Source of the DNA: Rodentolepis nana
Taxonomy: Eukaryota > Platyhelminthes > Cestoda > Cyclophyllidea > Hymenolepididae
NCBI GenBank assembly: GCA_900617975.1
Contig: UZAE01000032.1
Coordinates: 1-50,874 of the forward strand
DNA length: 50,874 nt
Reading direction: 5' to 3'
Part shown: positions 35,399 through 46,018 of the stretch, in pieces
Position numbering within the stretch: the first letter of the stretch is position 1
How the letters are laid out: the number at the start of each line of letters is the position of its first letter
Made by a program: the position numbers and the translations under genes
The notes under the pieces: model-generated
Database searches by the model: none
Told to the model about the DNA's origin: nothing
What the model saw: the letters and a program-made list of their open reading frames with translations, nothing else

Positions 35399-35409
35399 AT
35401 TAAAATATA

Positions 35410-35415
35410 TTTAAT
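35410..35415 (-). terminator. H2A.X polyadenylation signal (ATTAAA)
   Basis: ATTAAA on the minus strand, 28 nt past the H2A.X stop. No histone 3' stem-loop consensus is seen in the 3' flank, as expected of a replication-independent, polyadenylated histone gene. Confidence 0.5.
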
Positions 35416-35442
35416 GTTAAAAACATCACATGTACGTCAAGC

Positions 35443-35844
35443 CTAGAATTCTTGGGATACCTTCTTGGCATCCGCCTTCTCATTCTTCTTCGGTAAAAGA
35501 ACGCTTTGAATATTTGGTAGAACACCACCTTGGGAAATTGTGACACCAGAAAGCAATTTATTCAATTCCTCATCATTTCTGACGGCCAATTGAAGATGAC
35601 GCGGAATAATTCGAGTTTTCTTGTTGTCACGAGCAGCGTTACCGGCAAGCTCAAGAACTTCCGCTGCAAGATATTCTAGAACTGCGGCAAGATACACTGG
35701 GGCGCCAGCACCCACACGTTCAGCGTAATTTCCTTTTCGAAGAAGACGGTGGACTCTTCCCACTGGGAACTGAAGACCAGCTCTGATGGAGCGGGTCTTG
35801 CTCTTGGAATTTGCCTTTGCACCACCCTTACCACGACAAGACAT
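35443..35844 (-). CDS. H2AX: Histone H2A.X
   Basis: Core histone H2A with a DNA-damage signalling tail. The 133-aa product starts [10 protein letters not shown] and has the full histone fold ([20 protein letters not shown], then [20 protein letters not shown]), the acidic-patch segment NDEELNKLL and the docking sequence GGVLPNIQ. It ends KKVSQEF. SQEF is the S-Q-E-hydrophobic motif of H2A.X, whose serine is phosphorylated at double-strand breaks. The in-frame ATG 42 nt upstream would add 14 residues unlike any H2A, so I use the conserved start. Single exon, with no other histone gene nearby, so it is not part of a replication-dependent cluster. Confidence 0.95.
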   Translation of the reverse strand: MSCRGKGGAKANSKSKTRSIRAGLQFPVGRVHRLLRKGNYAERVGAGAPVYLAAVLEYLAAEVLELAGNAARDNKKTRIIPRHLQLAVRNDEELNKLLSGVTISQGGVLPNIQSVLLPKKNEKADAKKVSQEF

Positions 35845-37540
35845 TACCGCAATATTTGACTTTTTAACTTCCTGGTGCTTAAACACTTACTCGTATTATC
35901 AATTAGTTAAAACACTATATTGTGCATTCACATATTTTACGGTTAATTGAAAATAAATACTCGTGGCCCAATTTTATGATATAGAAAATTAAGATCCTTA
36001 TTTTATGGGCATATTGATTATAGCCTAGCAAAAACAAACAAAAGATAGTTTGAGTTGTTCAGCTTATTTGGCCATTTTTAGCAGAGTTACAATGAAGTCG
36101 AAAGATTTATTCATTAGTCTTTTGTACTTGGATGGATTTTAATAGGTTAACGACAGTAAAAATTAATATATTTGCTAAGCAGAAGATTAATTTCTCTACA
36201 AATCCCCTTGATTGCATGTAATAATATTGATGAGTCAAAATGAAATCAAAGCATTGATGATATCATAATGGCATTAGTCCCAAAATTCTATTGTACGACT
36301 TGATCTTATCTGCAGCTTCGTCTGGAAAATGATGACTAGCTTATTAGAGATATGTTGACGGAATCGTATATTTCGATGCAGATATTAACTTTATTTTGTA
36401 GATTTACACTTTAAAAATGACAAAATGTCAAGATAATAATTTTACATGATTCGCTGCCTTACCAGATATTTTATGTGATATGCCAACGTGAACAAATCTT
36501 AATACATAAAATATCACGGCAATGCCCACTGATGATGAAGTTTCGATAGGGTTAAAGGAGTAATGGAACGACATAATTGGGAAATTAGATCTACCATTTA
36601 AAACATTATTTTCAAATAGAATTTTGTAAGAGGGCTTCAGTCGGATTAAAACGCTAAACAAGTTTTACCAAAATCATATATTTCCTCACAGGTGAACTTA
36701 ATGTCTTCTTTAAATGAATTAAATTACATATAATGGTAAAATGTTTGGAAGTCTGGAATCTATTTGCTGAAATAAGAAAACTAAAAGTTATTGTTTTCCA
36801 ACATTGTTTATATACAATATTTGACAATCTTATTAACATGTTTTAAAAATGAATGGATCATCAAAAATATCAACAATGACAAAGATTATTTTAGTAAAAC
36901 ATAACATTAAACTCGAAGCCAAGTAATTTAACTAAAAACGTTAGAATGTGTGCACACAATAAAATTTTATTAAAAACTTAAAGAACGCCTAATGAATACT
37001 GGTTTATCAATGTTCCTATTTGATATCATGATGCTCTTTGCTTTTGCAGACGCGTCTTTTTGGCGAGGACCGTTAAGATATGAAGGCAAAATTCCTTTTT
37101 AAATAAGATTCAATATTCATTGATAATTTTAATTACTGTGCACTTTATAAAAATTTCAAAATTTTATTGTATCTCAACGAAATTTTTCTTTGTTATAAGG
37201 AATCACAAACTAGCGCGCAAAGCCAACTCACCTCCTTCTCCTTATTTGTTCTCGTCTCTGTTGTTAGTGGGTCCCACCGCTCTGTGAGTTATTGCGAATT
37301 CTCTTTAAAATTCTCTTCTCGTATATGTTTTTAGTTTTTAAAAAATTATGCTTATAATAATGCGTATAAAACCTGGTATAATGCTATTTTAAGGGTCAGA
37401 ATGTACTTTCCTGTAAGTTTTATTCCTTATGTTCATCTGTTTGAGCGCTAATACTTCATCGATTCACTCCACTTGTGTTGTGCCGTAGTTCGAAGTTGTA
37501 AATATTAGTGGCACAATTATTTATATTATGCAAATTCTAG
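35845..37540. other. Divergent intergenic region, H2A.X/coiled-coil gene
   Basis: 1.7 kb of AT-rich DNA between divergent starts. A GC-richer patch at about 37210-37320 could hold the promoter or 5' UTR of the plus-strand gene. No gene or repeat was recognised. Confidence 0.5.
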
Positions 37541-40500
37541 ATGGAGAAGGAAACTCGTGTTCCTGAAACTCGCGTTAAGATCGATCAACATTTTATATCA
37601 GGTAGGTTAGAGTATTAACGCTAATTGCAACTCTTCTTAGATGAATCGAATTTATCTCGATCAGCTATTCCTGATACCGAAATACGCATTAGCATAGATA
37701 AATTCGGCTCACTTAATCAATTTATTCCTGACGTTCACAATAGTTCAAGTGTTTACAACACTTTTCCTCGTGGACAGCATATAGCGACATCTACTCCTAT
37801 CCTTGGGTATTCAACCCTTCAACAATCAACTTCAAAGGATAGATCGCAAAGTTCCACCTATCTTCCACCCATGTCTAATGCTAATGGCGTTTCAACTCCT
37901 GCCCTCTCGTCACGGTCTCGTGTTGAAACGACTCTTACGCCTTACTTTCAGAAGCCTTTAGTCAACGGGAAAGAAACTATTCACCACAGTCAAATTCCTC
38001 AAGAACGTGCCTCTAGTCCAGATGAGCTAACTTGTGACTCTGGTTTGGATGATCTTTCCATTGTTGAAGAAGATCGATTGCGCCTCCATGCCGCTTGTCT
38101 TGAGGGCCGACTTTCAGTCTATGGCCGAGAGGCTGAGATCTGGCTTAAAGAACGCGCTGAGCTTTCTACCGAGGCTGCAGCCCTTAGAAAACGTCTTGAG
38201 GTTGCGAAATCAACTCTCAGTGAGGTGAAGATACAATCAGATCAACGTATTGCAGAAGCTCTTACTAAATCTCGTGAAGCTCGGGAATCTCTTCTTCAAG
38301 CCCAAGAACAACTTACCCTAAAAACCCGTGAGAATGAACAACTTTCTGCCAACTTAACAGCCATGCAAAGGGATTCTATCTCACTAAAATCTCAACTTGC
38401 TGACGTTCAACAAAATAGCGTCGCAAAAGACCAAGCTTTAGTTAGCCTTCGAGAAAAGATGGCAGAATTATACGCCGATATGGAGTCCATTCGAATGGCT
38501 TATTCTCAAGCTCTTGATCATAAAACTGATCTCAATGCCGAGTTAGCTAGTTTAAGACGATCTCAAGAATGGTATAGAGAACAACTCCAACTGACAGAGG
38601 CTGCTCGAGATCGTTTAATGGATCAGTTAAACTCCATGCGAAATTGGCTTGATCAATCTGGAACATCAGCTCAACAATTAGCTCAGGAGAACGCTCGTCT
38701 GGAAACACAAATTATGTCTGGCGAAGCTGTTTTAGCAGAGGCTAAACGAAACTTGACTCACGAGTTAGAAGCCATTCGGGCTGATATTCTTGAACGCGAG
38801 GCTATATTTGAAAAGATTGTTGCAGAAAGATCTGATCTAGAATCACTCTGCAAACAAAAAACTCACCAAATTAATGAATGCCAAAATCGTATTTCAGCAC
38901 TTCAGGCTGACCTCAACGAAACTGAAATAGAGCTGTCAGGTCAACGTACTTCTTTAGATCACATTCAACACATCCTCCAATGTGTCGAAAACGAACGGGA
39001 CAATCTGCGTATGACCGTCAGTGGTCTAGAGGCACAGTTAAACCAACAAAAATCCCTGCTTGATCAACAGTTAACTCAATACAAACAAGTCTGTTCAAAG
39101 TTGACATCTATGGAAGCAAGTAACTATGAGCAGTCAACCGCTCTTAATCGAGCTCTTGAAGAAAAGGCCTCTTTGGAAGGTTCCCTTCAAGCTACTTACA
39201 AGGAGAAAGCTACTCTAGATGCTTGTCTTAATCAACTCAGAGAGGATATGTCCCGAGTAGAGAGCAATTTCAACGCTTTGCAGTCTGAGCTTGACTCCAG
39301 AAACTCAGAGTTATCTAATGTTCTCCTCATTAGAGATGAGCTTTCTAATGACATAGAAGTCTTGCAGTCTAATCTTCAAGAGAAAAGCGCGAAAGTAAAG
39401 GAGTTAGAGGCTGAACGGGAGCAGCTCCAGAACACTTCATTAACTCTTCAGTCAGAAAATGAAGGTTTAAGAGATGATATTAAACGCCTGGAAGATTCAA
39501 TCGGCCCTGCCTGTGAGGAAGCGGCTAAAAAAGCCAGAGAACCGCTTATTACAGAAGTTGAAAGGTTGAATAATCAGTCGACGCAACTTCTTTCAGAGCT
39601 ATGTGGCCTTAGGGAGCAGGTTTCCAGTCTTCTAACTGTTCAAGAGAGGTACTGCATTCTCATGCAAAGTCATCAAACACTTCAGGAAAAGTTCGATGCC
39701 CTTCAAGCTAATCATACGGCTTCTATTGAAGAAGCGAATGCTAAACAGTCGGAGCTAAGTCAAAGACTACTGGAAGTGGAAACTTCTTACTCCTATTCTC
39801 TTGCTTCAAAGACCTCAGAGATTGATGTTCTTACTCAACAGCTGAATGAGAAAGCCAACGAAGCTTTGGCTCTGCAAGCTGAAATAGCTCTAAAGATCGC
39901 TCATCAACAAGCTCATGAGCAGCAATCTGCTGAATGGGCTCAGCGCCTATCAGCTTTGGAATCTCGTTTACAGTCGACTGAGACACAGAGAACTGAGATC
40001 CAGCAGCAGTTACAAGCAGTGTTAGAACGCGAACGTGACACCAATAACAAACAGCAAGGGGAGCTAGAGATTCTCCGAGCTGAAGTAGCCAAGCTTGAGT
40101 CCCTTGTAGTTAAGTCTGAAGGGATTGAAAATAAATATAGGCAATTAATGCAAGAACTGGAAGCCTCGAAGGGACGGGAACTCGGTCTTTCGGACACAGT
40201 TGACAGCCTCAAACGTCATACAGCCGGTTTGGAAACGTCCCTCTCTCAGCGGGAGGCAGAAATCGTTGAACTAACTGAAAAGTTCGAAGCTATGCCCTTG
40301 TCAAGAGTGGATGCTGAACCCATTATCCAACCAGTTGTTCAACAACAAAATCTAACTACCGCTCCTGTCTCCCTACCATGTTCAAGCTGTCAAATGTTGA
40401 CAGCTGAGGTTACAATGTATTCTCGAAATGTCACCCAAATGCAAGATGAGCAGGCTAAACTTCAAGCCGCTTTAGAGCTGACCAAACAGGAACTTGCAGC

Positions 40501-43500
40501 CCAGTCAGCAAAGACGACGAATGAGGCATTTGGACGACAGCAAGCGTTAGAAGCACAGAGAGCAGCAACGAAAGAAGCGGAAAAGCTGAGAAGGGAACTA
40601 GCTGAAACTCAACAAGCCTTGTCAGAAGCGAAACATATTGCGAGCACGGCTCAAGCGAATGTCACTTCGTTGACAGGCCATCTGAAATCTGGTGATAAGT
40701 CTACGGATAAGGAAGTGAGAGCATTACAAGATACTATTGCGGTGAGTACTGATATGATTTATTCTTTCAATGATTTGAACAAGTGACTTTTATGTGGAGT
40801 AGATTTTATTATTCAAGTGTTCTCAATCTGTTTTTTCCAACGATTTTGAGTCTATTTGTTTGAGTTCTTAAGAGGATTATTTTCGTATCTTGTCCTTTTC
40901 CTCTGATCAATGCCTAGTACTTCTCAACACTGCAAAGATATTGGCTTCTGAGTGGCAGTACTGCATCTACTCATTACTAATAGAACGATTTGTTAACTGA
41001 AGAAGAGCGTGTTTTAATCAATTTGGTTTCTGGTTTCATGAGGTTGTTTGCCCATTAGATGGTTTTTTTCTCAACTCTATTCCAATGTTCGCAAGAGCAA
41101 ATTTCGGGATTAATTCCCCCAGTGGGTTCGTGTTCACGAATGTCTATTAAACTAGTTAATTCTATTGAGCCGCTAGCTATGCCCTCTCGATGAGTTTATA
41201 TCTGCCAATAGGGGTGTGGGATAGGCTTACCTCCACGTGGTACACCCTGGGCAACGTATACTCATATGGCAAAAAGCCTATTAACCGGCAGTTAACTTCT
41301 GACTTCAAATTAATATGACCCGATTGTATGTGATATTGCACCGCTTTCACAATACTCACCTTATCTTTTCTCTAACTTTGTGTCTCTCTGTCTCTTACAT
41401 TTGTGAATCACTCTTCTCTTCCCAACCTCACGACTTTCTGTTACTTTGATGAAGCTTCCCTCTGTGAAGCCTGAAGTCAGCTAAATGGCTTATGGTGGCT
41501 ATCAAAACGCCTGCCGTTTGAAATAAATGAATAAATAAATATCTGCCAATAGACAAGAATTTAGTTGTTTATAGTCAAATTATTTTTGTCTTAACATGAT
41601 CCCAATTTAGTAATCTACTTACTAAAGGCATCCGAACATTTGAACGTTATTTTCATCATCATCTCAACTTTTATTCATTTCTACTTCGAGTATTTATTCA
41701 TTGTCATTCGGGATATTTGCAATTTTCGATGTCCCGGGTTTTCCGAATATTCGCCCATCCAAATAAGTATCCAGTTTTATATACTGACAAAGATGAGCTT
41801 TTATTTTCACGTCCTCCTATTCGTTTCATAATATGCTTTATTAATTTTCATGTAAAAGTGGACAGATGTAGAAACGATTTGTCTATTAGGTGGATATCGC
41901 TTTTTGCACGTAAATAAGATAGCGTATTTTTGCCAAACTTGGGGTCATTTACTGGATGTAGAGAGAAAATATTTACGGAGGTCATCCAAATAGTCATAAG
42001 TCCAGCTTCTACCTGCTTTCAAATTGATCGGCAGGGAGCCTTATTTGAACAAAATGCATTTGAAATTATTTGATATTTACTATGCTCGCTATCATCTATA
42101 TTGCTCCATTATTACATAATGATTCTGTCTGTCAAGGTATTTTCAGTGGATGCTATAACGTCGGACAAAAATCGGTCTGGCAGTCGAATGATTTACGATA
42201 GCAATTACCGAATCAAACTAGACAGGCTAGGCTAAGGCGGTTTAATATGGGAAATTAGACAAAGATGTAAGTCGCTTCTTATGAAGCATCTAGGGATTGG
42301 CCTCCAGTAATAAACGCGAAATTTCAATCAAGAATTCTTATATCATTAAGTTAAATTTCTACGTTTTGTGATTTGGTGAGTTGTATCAATAATAGTCATT
42401 TAACTTAACCAGGAAGGTGCTCCCGCAACTGGAAGTTGATTGATTGAATTTAACTGCATCTTGTGATGGGGCGGGGCGGGGGTGGGAGTGGGGGTGGAGG
42501 ATGGCTTTAGAGTCCAATTTAAAGGGACACTTTCGTATGTTTAATGACCTTCGTTTTGCTTTGCAATCTTTTACATCTCCATTCTCCATTCTAGGTTTTG
42601 AAGAAACACCTCGAACAGTTGAAACGTGAGTTGACCGACACAAAACAGGAGTCGTGGCATTACCAAGCCCATCTCTCAGATCTTCGTGGATCTCTTCGAG
42701 GTCTTATTGAACAAAGCCGTCTTTTTGGGAGTAGTAATGATGGCTCTAACATCAATGGTCTCAACTCAAACGGCGTTCCGCAGACTCCTGCCTCGATCAA
42801 TGTTGTGGAAGTGTCCGAGTTGGAGAAACTACTTATTGATAGGACTGATGATTCGCTTCTGCATAGCAGGTGGGTATAATGCCTTATTCTTCCATTAATA
42901 GCTTATTTCGTTTGAGTAAAATAAATGATATCTATTGTTTAATGTGAAATTGTGTTTCAATAGCTATCCACTCTTAAAAGAAGAGAATATTTTTGCTATT
43001 GATTCTTCATATTTCAAAATCCAGATCGAAGTCCATTTTGTGCCTGTTTGATTGAATCAATTTCTTCACTCTCTATCTCATTTGGGCAACTGCGACCTTA
43101 GCCTTGCGCAGATGAAAAGAATTTCAAGGGATTAAACTGCAGAGAGATTTATGTATATATAATTATCAGTATCAATTGATTTAGTTTGAAGAGGCGAAAT
43201 CTGGAACCTCTCTAATGGGAAACTCATTTTCCATAACTGCGCCTGTTCACCCGAATTAACCAGTGTGTGGCTAGTAAAAACGCACCATTAGTTGTGCATC
43301 GATCTTTGTAACGTGCAAATGTGCAATTTGAACACATCGTCACCGGTAAACAAATAATAATGTTAATACCAATGCAATCTTTAATTTATTAAGATGGTGT
43401 GTATACATTATAATATTCGGACAGGTGGGCTGCTCGAATATGGTTTTGGGAGTGATTAGGCAGATTTTACCTTTTGATTTCGGATCTTTAGATCATAGCA

Positions 43501-45093
43501 CCTCAGTTTAGCATTGTAACTTTTTTGAAGGACTAATTAAGCCTATCGAGATGTTCAAAACTATCCAGTAATTTTATTGTGTGAAAGTTTTGTTGATTTG
43601 TTTAAAGAGGGTTTTTAGAGCTTGAGTCTCAATCAATGCGTGCAATGGGGCGCCAAGGTAATAACTATAGGAATTGAAATTGAAAGCATTATTTTCCCAC
43701 CATAAATGAAACACAAAGCCATTTGAATCTTTTCCAAGAAGCCTGACGCTGACATTACATCTTTGTTACCTCTCTCCTAGACCTTTGATTCGCGTCAACA
43801 ACTACTTGGATCGTCTGCAACAGGAAATAAATTCTCTAGAATCCCAGGTTATCCAACACGCCAATGTGGTTCGCGACTCTGTTGCCAATTGGAGGTATGG
43901 TTCGATATGATTTATTTAAAGTTTTTTTATTAAGTTATGGCAAATTTTCTTGGCACACAATTGTTATTTACTTCCATTGTTATTTCTACCATTATCATTA
44001 TTTAATTCCCTTGGGAGTTTCTTCAAACAACTTTGTAGAAAAGATCTCATTTTTCGCTGGAATTAGGATGCTTTTTCATTATGAAGTAATCCTTAATCCA
44101 ATGTAGGGTTTAAAAATAACATTGTCATCTTTCTGCTACTCTGGGTTTGACTGATGAAATTAATTACTTTCAATCCTGATTGTTTCTATTTATTATTTTT
44201 TTAGAATGCTTGAAAATACTTGATAATTCTAAACTTCCATGACCACATAAATGCCTTGATTCCGCTTTCAAATCCTTTATCGGCATGATAGCTTTCATTG
44301 ATTGGCTCATTTACTCGAAGATCAAATAGAACTCTGGGGCACTTAACTTTCAATCGAGGCGTTACGATCGTCTTTCCTACACTTTGACCATCTTCCCTAG
44401 CTTTGAAAAAATCCGAATTTTGATGTTTTTGGAAGTATTTCCTCTTCGTTACTTCTTCACCTTAAAATGCACATTCGTTAGTACAAAAAAGAATGGTTAA
44501 ATCTGTCATGTAGGTAATATCAATATTAATATTGACAACAACAACACTAACCACGTTTTCATTTCTTGACACTCACCTAATTCGTTTACTGTTTTCTTTA
44601 TTTGGATTCGTTCCATGTAATACAATTTTAATAACAGATTAGCATCTTAGTGCACGATCGAGGAATGAAGTAGAGGAGGTTGAGAGTATGTGTTTCGTGA
44701 GGTAAAATTGGCCTACTTTTTGTGAATTCGTGAAGCAAGTGATTGGCCTACTTTCTCTCCCAATGCTTTTATTCCGCTCTGTAGGGTTTCAGGTGAGTTC
44801 GTGTTCGCGTTGTTCCGAATATGTTGCAGAGGTGATTTAATTGAAATTATAGGTCACGTTCATATCTCACTGCATCCACTAGTGGCCCTATGCGACACAT
44901 CAGTGGAGCTCGTAACTGTGCTCATTGTTTGACACGGAGGGCTCTCTGTTACTGCCATTCAATCCACCGCATAACACTTGCTTCTAGTACCATTTTTTTC
45001 TTCGGAATAATTTCAATCTTCGCAGCAGTCATTTTTATGACAGTTCAGTCTAGTATACTGATTTTTCTCTTGTCTATTAAACAAAATGTATAA
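37541..45093 (+). CDS. Long coiled-coil protein with a C-terminal membrane anchor (golgin-like)
   Basis: Six exons: 37541-37601, 37641-40741, 42595-42869, 43781-43894, 44651-44701 and 44853-45093, joining in frame to 1280 aa. Residues 1-145 are Ser/Thr-rich and probably unstructured. About 150-940 and about 970-1180 are heptad-type sequence rich in Leu, Glu, Gln, Lys and Ala, strongly predictive of coiled coil, with a short break around CSSCQM. The last exon adds a Cys-rich stretch (Cys1223, 1226, 1233, 1235) and then a hydrophobic segment, about 1241-1276, ending SIKQNV. That is the plan of tail-anchored golgins (giantin, golgin-84, CASP), but no diagnostic motif was found, so the name is inference. 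Exon 1 begins exactly at AG-ATG, and its first intron is 39 nt. The two 3' exons are the least certain part. Confidence 0.8.
40742..42594 (+). other. Intron 2 of the coiled-coil gene
   Basis: 1.85-kb intron containing SINE copy H and a G-rich patch at about 42467-42500; otherwise nothing recognised. Reading through its donor adds only 14 residues before a stop. Confidence 0.55.
41212..41538 (+). repeat. SINE-like repeat, copy H
   Basis: Full-length copy with perfect 14-bp flanks ATATCTGCCAATAG at 41198-41211 and 41539-41552. The outer 5' stem carries a paired change: ATAGGCTT (41221-41228) opposite AAGCCTAT (41274-41281), where other copies have ATAGACTT and AAGTCTAT. Confidence 0.92.
42870..43780 (+). 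other. Intron 3 of the coiled-coil gene
   Basis: 911-bp AT-rich intron, nothing recognised. Confidence 0.5.
43895..44650 (+). other. Intron 4 of the coiled-coil gene
   Basis: 756-bp AT-rich intron, nothing recognised. The 51-nt exon that follows it was placed only by phase and splice sites. Confidence 0.45.
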
Positions 45094-45685
45094 TTTTGTT
45101 TTTTTTTCAATTAGTCGCAATAAGTTTTATTTATAATGTCATGCCTAATTTCTGGTAGTTAGTTGTCTCTTTCTTACAGACTTTGTCTTGTTCTCAATTT
45201 GTGACGTAAATTAATTGAATAATAATAGAAAAATAATATTTTTTCTACACTGTACAAGTCTCATCTTGTTCCAATCAATAATGTCATTAGCAATTTAAAA
45301 ATTAATTTAATTTGAAAATTTCGTAAGTTAAAGAAAAAAAAATTAGATTGGCTCTATTTTTTGAAGTTTGGCTTGGCCTTGCCTTGCCTTGCCTGCCCTT
45401 AAAAAATACTTGTCCGGGGTCGTAATTTTAGTCAAAAGTGTGTGCATATTTAAACAACCTAATGAACTTTCAATGCGTTGAAAATGTCCTTTTCCTCTAG
45501 TCTTTCAAGTTCTTGATTAGGCCGAAAGATTTGAAAATGTGGGATGCGACCTAACTATATCATCATTTCATTCTGTTGTCACAATTTTGTGGATACCTTG
45601 CATTGTACAAATTTGACACCGAGGTGAATAGATATGTCTGTGAGGAGGAGAGTGCAATGAGTTTCCAACCTTGATATAGAATTAA
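45094..45685. other. Gene-free stretch after the coiled-coil gene
   Basis: AT-rich 3' flank. Holds a short (CCTTG)n run. No canonical AATAAA lies close to the stop codon. Confidence 0.5.
45370..45397. repeat. (CCTTG)n minisatellite
   Basis: About five near-perfect tandem copies of a pentanucleotide. Confidence 0.75.
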
Positions 45686-46018
45686 ATATTTATTTATTTT
45701 TTATAACATATGGCAGGCGTTTTGATAGTTATCATTAGCCCTTTCGCTGACTTCAGGCTTCACAGAGAGGAGGAACAGCAAGGTCACGTAAAGTCGAGAG
45801 GGGGAACGGAAGAGTGATTCACAGATGTAAAAGAGACAGACAGACACAAAGGCTCAGAAAGGTTAAGATGAGTACTGTGGTAGGAGTCGAATATGGCATG
45901 CAGTGGGGGTGATGGTTGCTGGAAGTGAGAAGTCAACTGCCGGCTAATAGACTTTTTGTCGTATGAGTATACGTTACCCAGGGTGCACCATGAGGAGGTA
46001 AGTCTATCCCACACCCCA
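45686..46018 (-). repeat. SINE-like repeat, copy I
   Basis: Full-length minus-strand copy. Both arms of the outer stem (ATAGACTT at 45947-45954, AAGTCTAT at 46000-46007) and the inner CGTAT/ATACG hairpin are intact. The target duplication is not clear. Confidence 0.88.

Larger units (their letters stand above)
35122..35442. other. Convergent intergenic region, CLC/H2A.X
   Basis: 321 bp between the end of CLC and the end of H2A.X. It holds the CLC polyadenylation signal, a tRNA-like sequence on the minus strand and the H2A.X downstream region. Confidence 0.6.

Noticed and set aside
35845..35886. Upstream in-frame ATG adding 14 residues to H2A.X
   Set aside because: The extra residues match no H2A N-terminus, while [10 protein letters not shown] fits the family start.
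40742..40786. Read-through end of coiled-coil exon 2 as the true C-terminus
   Set aside because: A good donor lies at 40742, and the next exon continues the heptad pattern in the same phase, so the read-through is more likely intron retention.
41177..41359. Short minus-strand frame across SINE copy H, similar to frames in other copies
   Set aside because: The similarity follows from repeat copies sharing DNA. The frame is broken in most copies and does not extend over the element.
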